NCBI GenBank assembly: GCA_002729295.1
Contig: PBTU01000090.1
Location: forward strand, 1-25,338
Source of the DNA: Verrucomicrobiales bacterium
GTDB taxonomy: Bacteria; Verrucomicrobiota; Verrucomicrobiia; Verrucomicrobiales; Akkermansiaceae
DNA length: 25,338 nt
Reading direction: 5' to 3'
Below the pieces are notes generated by a model. It was not told where the DNA came from, searched no databases, and was given only the letters and a program-made list of their open reading frames with translations. Positions 20,450-25,338 of this stretch are shown piece after piece. The translations under genes and the position numbers were made by a program. Each line of letters opens with the position of its first letter. Positions within the stretch are counted from its first letter, which is position 1.

Positions 20450-22519
20450 ATGGCCAAACTTCGTAGTGCCCCAGGACCCGTCGACTCCTATTACCAGGAA
20501 ACCAAGGCGGACATTAAAAAGTCCCCGGGCGTGTTCGACCTTGCCTATCTTCTCCCCCGCCTGATCGCGCGCTGGCATTGGATTCTTATCGGCATCCTTC
20601 TGGGTGTCGTCCTTGGAGTGATCAACATCCGGATGAGCGTGCCGGAGTACCGCTCTACCGCCACCGTTCGAGTCAAAAGCCAAAACTCCGGCTCCATGGG
20701 CAATTCCAGCGAATCCGAAGATATTGACCTCCAAGGTCTTGAAGCAGTAGAAGATATTCGAAGTGATTTTGATCGAACCGAACTCTTCCTCGCCGTCGCC
20801 AGCGACCCCACTGTCCGTAATTTGGCCAATCTAATCCCACCCGACCCACCCAGTATCATGGGAATTTTCACAGCCAAGGAACCCGTGAAGAAGAAGGTCT
20901 TTGCAGACGCGCCGGAGCCGGAACAACTTTCCGGAATGATCAGCGGATGGACCAGCTCGGAGGTCCGCCGCGGACTCCGTCTGATTGACATCTCCGTAAA
21001 TCACACCGACCCTGATGTGGCGCAAGTCATTGCCAATCAGATCGTAAAGCAATTCATCAATATTAGAGAGGGAGTAAATGAGGAAGGCAAAAAATCAGAC
21101 CTCCAACACCTTCTGGCAGCGGCTAAAGAGAGAGAATCGGAGCTCGAAACCGCCCGTCGACGCGCCGGGAGCTACACCCCAGCTCTCGAGGCCGAAAAGG
21201 AAATGGCTGTTGCCGAGAAAGCCGTTCAGGACCTCTCCATTCGCTACGGTCCGAAACATCCAAAAATCATTTCCGCAACCGACCACATTGACCTCAAAAC
21301 AAAAATTCTTCTCAGCGCGATGATGGACGTTCTCTCTAATGATCTCGAAACCGATTACTGGCGGGGCTTCCAAGATCAAATCGACGACATCAAAAATGAA
21401 GAAAATTTCAGGGAACTCCGAAATGCGATGAAACTCCGCGCTTCACTCCTAACCAACAGTGTTGAAACCAAAAACGAACTATACAACACCCTCCTCTCGC
21501 GAGTCGGTGTTCTTAAAACAGATGCCGAAGGGGTTGAGGCGGAAGTCATCAAGCACGAGGATGCTCCCCGGGCCTGGGCTCCCTTCTCCCCAAACCGAAA
21601 AAAGATCATGGTAAAAACCACCATGCTTGGACTTTGCGGCGGACTCGCTCTCGCCTTCATGTTTCAGTTCGTTGACAACAAGATCCACGGTGTTGCCGAT
21701 ATCGAACAGACCTTCGGCATCTCTATCCTCTCGGCGATTCAGAAACTTCCCCCCGAAGAAGAACTACTCAAGGAAATGGAAAGCATCCGCGATCTGCCGG
21801 TCTCAATGAAACACATCTGCCCCACCCTCGCTGTGCCTGGATGGAAAACCGACTTCGTTCACTCGGAAATGTTCCGCGTTCTCCGCGCGTCAATCTCTCT
21901 TCTTGGGGATACCAACCAGCGGAAGATCACCATGATCACCTCTTCCGTTCCCGGTGAAGGTAAAACTTTCTGTGCCGCCAACCTTGCCCTGGCCTACGCC
22001 AAACAGGGAACCCGCACCCTCCTCGTCGACTTCGACCTTCGTAAACCGGCCGTCCACAAGATCTTCAACGAAGAACGCGCCGCCCGACCCGGCATTGTAA
22101 ACGTCCTCAATGGAACCGCCGCCGCCAACCAGGCCATCACCGTCTACCCCGGTCTCGACACTCTCTCGGTAATCTATTCCGGACCGAAGTCACCAAACCC
22201 GGGCGAACTTCTAGAGCCAGGACGCCTGAGAGACCTTGTCGAAATGTTCTCCTCCAACTTCGATCACATCGTGATTGATAGCGCACCGCTTCTTCCAGTG
22301 CCGGATACCCGAATCCTAGCTCCACTGGTCGATAACCTCGCCCTGGTAATCCGCGCCGAACACACTCCGGTAAAAAGCATTCAAAGGGCCTTCGATATGC
22401 TCGAAGACGATGGCGTTTTTTCATCCGGAGTCATCCTCAACGACTTCACCGAAAACCGCCTTCAGGGTGGCAAGTATGGATACGGTTACGGTTACGGCCA
22501 CTATGGCGACGACACCTAA
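20450..22519 (+). CDS. Polysaccharide co-polymerase with bacterial tyrosine kinase (Wzc-like)
   Basis: In 689 residues this combines a Wzz-type chain-length domain and a cytoplasmic BY-kinase. Membrane helix 1 is at about 43-60 (WILIGILLGVVLGVINI), a periplasmic coiled-coil region follows (about 60-385), and helix 2 is at about 388-408 (MLGLCGGLALAFMFQFVD). The kinase has Walker A SSVPGEGKT (about 498-506), Walker A' LLVDFDLRKP and Walker B HIVIDSAPLLPVPD. The C-terminus has a tyrosine cluster with five Tyr, KYGYGYGYGHYG, the expected autophosphorylation tail. It would control polymer length and couple to the OPX ring; cycling of Tyr phosphorylation regulates export in known systems. It lies 37 bases after the OPX gene. 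No matching phosphatase gene is in view. Confidence 0.93.
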   Translation: MAKLRSAPGPVDSYYQETKADIKKSPGVFDLAYLLPRLIARWHWILIGILLGVVLGVINIRMSVPEYRSTATVRVKSQNSGSMGNSSESEDIDLQGLEAVEDIRSDFDRTELFLAVASDPTVRNLANLIPPDPPSIMGIFTAKEPVKKKVFADAPEPEQLSGMISGWTSSEVRRGLRLIDISVNHTDPDVAQVIANQIVKQFINIREGVNEEGKKSDLQHLLAAAKERESELETARRRAGSYTPALEAEKEMAVAEKAVQDLSIRYGPKHPKIISATDHIDLKTKILLSAMMDVLSNDLETDYWRGFQDQIDDIKNEENFRELRNAMKLRASLLTNSVETKNELYNTLLSRVGVLKTDAEGVEAEVIKHEDAPRAWAPFSPNRKKIMVKTTMLGLCGGLALAFMFQFVDNKIHGVADIEQTFGISILSAIQKLPPEEELLKEMESIRDLPVSMKHICPTLAVPGWKTDFVHSEMFRVLRASISLLGDTNQRKITMITSSVPGEGKTFCAANLALAYAKQGTRTLLVDFDLRKPAVHKIFNEERAARPGIVNVLNGTAAANQAITVYPGLDTLSVIYSGPKSPNPGELLEPGRLRDLVEMFSSNFDHIVIDSAPLLPVPDTRILAPLVDNLALVIRAEHTPVKSIQRAFDMLEDDGVFSSGVILNDFTENRLQGGKYGYGYGYGHYGDDT

Positions 22520-22652
22520 ATCGTTCAGCTTTCGGAGATCACCCAATTTCTCCCTCATTATTGGATTCCCAATGCTAAAGTTTTCATGATAGTCTACCCG
22601 AAGTGATCAATGGCCGCCCCTTCTTTGATTCGCCAAACTTCATTTCGCAGAC

Positions 22653-23483
22653 ATGCAAACTATCCTCGAAGCCGGACGGGCTGAAAAAAACTACTGGCGC
22701 GATCTCTGGCGCTACCGGGAACTTTTTCAGGTCCTCGCATGGCGCGACCTCTCGGTTCGATATAAACAAACGGTCATCGGGGTCGCTTGGGCGGTCGTGC
22801 GGCCCGTCCTCACCATGCTCGTGTTCACCTTCGTCTTTGGCACGGTCGCGAATCTTAAAAGTCATGGCTCCGCTCCATACGCCCTCATGGTTTTTGCGGG
22901 ACTTCTCCCGTGGCAGTTTTTCTCCACCGCGCTCACCGACTCCTCGAATTCCCTCACCACAAACGCCAACCTGATCTCCAAGGTTTACTTCCCCCGCCTC
23001 ATTGTCCCGACCGCCACCATCGTGGTCGCCTTTGTCGACTTCACCATTAGCTTTGTCCTTCTGCTGGGCATGATGGTCATCTACCAATTCGTGCCGCCGT
23101 GGCAGATCATTTTCATCCCGGCATTTGTCGCGCTTTGCTTTCTGACCTCACTCGGCCCCGGACTTTGGATCACTTCTCTCAACGTAAAGTATCGCGACTT
23201 CCGCTACGTCATCCCTTTCATCATTCAATTCGGCCTCTACCTCACCCCGGTCGGCTTCACCAAGGAAGTCATCCTTGCAAAAATTCCGGAGAATCTTCAC
23301 TTCGTCTACAACATGAATCCCATGGTCGGCGTCATCGATGGCTTCAGATGGTGCATCCTTGGCGGCCCTCCCCCGTTCCTTGAACCCGCCTTCCTCATCG
23401 GAATTGGCGTCACCATTTTTATGCTCTGGCTGGGCATCCGACAATTCCGTAAAATGGAAAAAACGTTCGCCGACCTGATCTAA
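22653..23483 (+). CDS. ABC-2 type polysaccharide export permease (Wzm-like)
   Basis: The 276-residue protein has six membrane segments and the ABC-2 permease pattern: a short N-terminal cytoplasmic helix (WRYRELFQVLAWRDLSVRYK), then YKQTVIGVAWAVVRPVLTML, LPWQFFSTALTDSSNSLTTN, a loop ISKVYFPRLIVPTATI, and the C-terminal NMNPMVGVIDGFRW typical of Wzm/TagG/KpsM-like exporters. It would carry a lipid-linked polysaccharide (O-antigen or teichoic-acid-like glycan) across the inner membrane with the ATPase encoded next. The stop and the ATPase start overlap by one base (TAATG). It is 133 bases after the co-polymerase gene. Confidence 0.93.
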   Translation: MQTILEAGRAEKNYWRDLWRYRELFQVLAWRDLSVRYKQTVIGVAWAVVRPVLTMLVFTFVFGTVANLKSHGSAPYALMVFAGLLPWQFFSTALTDSSNSLTTNANLISKVYFPRLIVPTATIVVAFVDFTISFVLLLGMMVIYQFVPPWQIIFIPAFVALCFLTSLGPGLWITSLNVKYRDFRYVIPFIIQFGLYLTPVGFTKEVILAKIPENLHFVYNMNPMVGVIDGFRWCILGGPPPFLEPAFLIGIGVTIFMLWLGIRQFRKMEKTFADLI

Positions 23484-24727
23484 TGTCCGACCCCATCATC
23501 AAAGTCGACGGACTCGCCAAGCGTTACCTCGTCGGCCACCAAAGCGAACGCGAACAATACCAATCGCTGCGCGATACAATCGTCCGCAGCGGCAAAAACT
23601 TCCTTCGCAAAGCCGTCGACATGGCGAAAGGCCGCCAGATTCTGATGGGAGATGAAGTCGAGGAATTCTGGGCCCTCAAGGATATCTCCTTCGATGTCTC
23701 GGAGGGCGAGGTCCTTGGCATCATCGGACACAACGGAGCCGGAAAGAGCACCCTTCTCAAAGTCCTCTCCCGCATTACAGAACCCACCGAAGGTCGGATC
23801 ACTCTTAACGGCCGCGTGGCCTCTCTCCTCGAGGTCGGCACCGGCTTTCACCCGGAACTCACCGGCCGCGAAAACATTTTCCTCAACGGAGCCATCCTCG
23901 GCATGACCAAAAAAGAAATCCGACAGAAGTTCGATGAGATCGTCGACTTCGCCGGAGTTGAAAAATTCCTCGACACTCCAGTCAAGCGATATTCCTCCGG
24001 AATGTATGTCCGCCTCGCTTTCGCCGTCGCAGCCCATCTCGAACCGGAAATCCTCATTGTCGACGAAGTCCTCGCCGTGGGTGATGCCAGCTTCCAAAAG
24101 AAGTGCCTCGGCAAAATGAAGGCCATCTCCAAGGAAGGCGGCCGCACCGTCCTCTTTGTGAGCCACAACCTCTCGGTGATCCAGACCATCTGCCAACGAT
24201 GCATTGTCCTCAAAGGAGGCCAAATCGACACCATGGGACCTTCTGCTGAATCAGTCGCCAAGTATCTCGAGGCACCCAGCGACACCTTCTGGAAACGTGA
24301 AGGCTCACCCAAGACCGATTGCTATTTCGAAGAGGCCCGCATTTCCGTGGAAGGAGAAGAGTCACAGAATCCTATCATCGAAATTCGCACTAAAATCACC
24401 AACGAAAAGACCAAGAATCTGGCTTTCGAAGTCCACCTCTTCAATGCCGCCGGTGAAGGAATTGCCCTCGGGCTTCTCGGTTCGGTCGATCCCATCAAGC
24501 TCCCCGCCGGAACGGACGAGCACATCTGGCGCTTCCCCGCCCACAACCTCGCGACTGGCAGCTACACGGCCGCCCTCCGACTCAACATACCCGGCGTCGA
24601 GGTCTTCGACGAAATTTGGCAAAAGCTTTCCTTCGATTTTCAGGCTCCACCTCAGGCCATCCACTCCTATCGTATCGCCCAATCATGGGGCCACGGATCC
24701 TTCACACTTGATCTGGAAAAAGTGTAA
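23483..24727 (+). CDS. ABC transporter ATPase with Wzt-type C-terminal domain
   Basis: This 414-residue ATPase powers the permease encoded before it. Residues about 1-240 are the nucleotide-binding domain: Walker A GIIGHNGAGKST (about 80-91), signature YSSGMYVRLAFAVAAH and Walker B ILIVDEVLAVGD, then the FVSHNLSVI switch. The end (about 270-410) is an immunoglobulin-like Wzt_C domain (IEIRTKITNEKTKNLAFEVH, LPAGTDEHIWRFPAHNL), which in O-antigen exporters binds the non-reducing end cap of the finished polymer. The domain is variable, so the glycan structure cannot be inferred. Between residues 30 and 60 there is a helical insert (SLRDTIVRSGKNFLRKAV) typical of this subgroup. Expression is coupled to the permease. 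Confidence 0.94.
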   Translation: MSDPIIKVDGLAKRYLVGHQSEREQYQSLRDTIVRSGKNFLRKAVDMAKGRQILMGDEVEEFWALKDISFDVSEGEVLGIIGHNGAGKSTLLKVLSRITEPTEGRITLNGRVASLLEVGTGFHPELTGRENIFLNGAILGMTKKEIRQKFDEIVDFAGVEKFLDTPVKRYSSGMYVRLAFAVAAHLEPEILIVDEVLAVGDASFQKKCLGKMKAISKEGGRTVLFVSHNLSVIQTICQRCIVLKGGQIDTMGPSAESVAKYLEAPSDTFWKREGSPKTDCYFEEARISVEGEESQNPIIEIRTKITNEKTKNLAFEVHLFNAAGEGIALGLLGSVDPIKLPAGTDEHIWRFPAHNLATGSYTAALRLNIPGVEVFDEIWQKLSFDFQAPPQAIHSYRIAQSWGHGSFTLDLEKV

Positions 24728-24736
24728 AACCGGGGA

Positions 24737-25338
24737 ATGAAAATTGCACTCGTCAGCTTTGAATTCCCCCCGGCTATCGCCATTGGAGGTATCGGCACCT
24801 ACGCGTGGGAAGCTGCCACTATGCTCGCTCAAGGCGGCCACGAGGTCGAAGTTTTTTCCGCTGGAAAAAAAGGCCCCGAACCTGCTGAAGAATTTGGGAT
24901 TAAAGTTCATCGCTTCAATGAAGATGACCGGGAAACATTCCGAAAAGCCATCGTTCCTACCTTCTCACAATGCCATAAAGAAGCTCCCTTCGACGTTCTC
25001 GAAAGCCCCGAGCTCGGGATGGAGGGACGAGAGGTCGCCAAAAAATTCCCCAACCTTCCCTGCGTCGTCAAACTCCATACTCCGGAGTATCTCCTCGGTC
25101 AAATCGGCTGGGAGGAACCCACGCTTCTGGAAAAGCTCCACTTCACTCTCGGTTGCCTTCGCAAAGGCAAACTGGCCTTCCTCGAAAAGCCATCTTTCGA
25201 GCCCGAGTCCGACCCCGAATGTCTCTGGACGCGAAAAGCCGACGAGATCGCAGCTCCCAGCTCGGCCATCGGAAATCGCCTCGCTGAAGATTGGTTTCTC
25301 GACAAAGAAAAAATCTCCTTTTTCCCCCTCCCCATGAC
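24737..25338 (+). CDS. GT4-type glycosyltransferase, N-terminal part (cut by window end)
   Basis: From the ATG at 24737 the frame stays open to the window end (200 codons and two bases). The start MKIALVSFEFPPAIAIGGIG, followed by TYAWEAATMLAQGGHEVEVF, is the glycogen-synthase-like N-terminal Rossmann half of a retaining family 4 glycosyltransferase (GT-B fold). Later parts are FDVLESPELGMEGREVAKKF and VVKLHTPEYLL, a donor/acceptor-side block, and DEIAAPSSAIGNRLAEDW. It starts nine bases after the ATPase stop, so it probably builds or modifies the exported glycan. The C-terminal donor-binding domain with the EX7E motif lies outside the window. The sugar is unknown. Confidence 0.85.
   Translation, partial: MKIALVSFEFPPAIAIGGIGTYAWEAATMLAQGGHEVEVFSAGKKGPEPAEEFGIKVHRFNEDDRETFRKAIVPTFSQCHKEAPFDVLESPELGMEGREVAKKFPNLPCVVKLHTPEYLLGQIGWEEPTLLEKLHFTLGCLRKGKLAFLEKPSFEPESDPECLWTRKADEIAAPSSAIGNRLAEDWFLDKEKISFFPLPM

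Noticed and set aside
22584..23087. Minus-strand open frame opposite the ABC permease gene
   Set aside because: The product is low-complexity and charged, and the plus strand has a clear ABC-2 permease.
23480..24223. Long minus-strand open frame (247 codons) opposite the ABC ATPase gene
   Set aside because: It is a shadow: the plus strand carries unmistakable Walker A, signature and Walker B motifs, and the antisense product has no recognisable domain.
24744..25337. Plus-strand frame in another phase at the right edge
   Set aside because: It is rich in Ser, Pro and Lys and without a domain; the frame from 24737 encodes a clear GT4 glycosyltransferase start.
1..25338. CRISPR array, insertion sequence or prophage
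   Set aside because: No regularly spaced repeats, transposase, integrase or phage structural genes were seen on either strand.

Overview
The window looks like chromosomal DNA from a Verrucomicrobiota bacterium, probably a marine or otherwise polysaccharide-degrading member of the Verrucomicrobiales type. The evidence is the combination seen: a PEP-CTERM sorting tail, a secreted LamG-type protein with a verrucomicrobial/planctomycete style C-terminal domain, sulfatase remnants, a sialate O-acetylesterase beside a FucP-type sugar symporter, an H-x9-DG type pseudopilin, and an ECF sigma factor followed by a membrane protein and a PDZ protein. No database search was possible, so the lineage is an inference.

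Layout. Positions 1-1218 hold the end of a PEP-CTERM protein and a secreted LamG-like protein. Positions 1387-3290 are the translation cluster rpmI-rplT-pheS, without infC before it or pheT after it; pheS is followed by a truncated sulfatase (3417-3593). On the minus strand come a secreted Lon-type (S16) serine protease without an ATPase part, a small HTH-like protein and an acyl-lipid desaturase (3602-6295). A 423-base gene-free stretch (6296-6718) contains strong inverted repeats. A divergent pair follows: sialate O-acetylesterase (minus) and FucP-like symporter (plus), then a type II pseudopilin-like protein.

Positions 11086-16105 are all on the minus strand: uvrA, then an ECF sigma factor, a single-pass membrane protein that is probably its anti-sigma partner, and a PDZ-domain protein ending at a clear intrinsic terminator. 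On the plus strand, a second sulfatase relic with an internal deletion runs in frame into trpF, which overlaps crcB (fluoride exporter) by four bases.

From 17556 to the right edge is a surface polysaccharide locus, all on the plus strand: an outer-membrane beta-barrel protein, an outer-membrane polysaccharide export (OPX, Wza-like) protein, a Wzz/BY-kinase polysaccharide co-polymerase, an ABC-2 permease (Wzm-like), its ATPase with a Wzt-type C-terminal domain, and the start of a GT4-type glycosyltransferase cut by the window end. Together these would make, carry across the inner membrane and export a surface glycan. The mixture of Wza/Wzc-type and Wzm/Wzt-type parts, and the pairing of a separate barrel with an OPX protein that appears to lack its own outer-membrane helix, are the most interesting system-level points. 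I found no tRNA, rRNA, CRISPR array, complete transposon or phage gene. I saw nothing that I can defend as an entirely new system.
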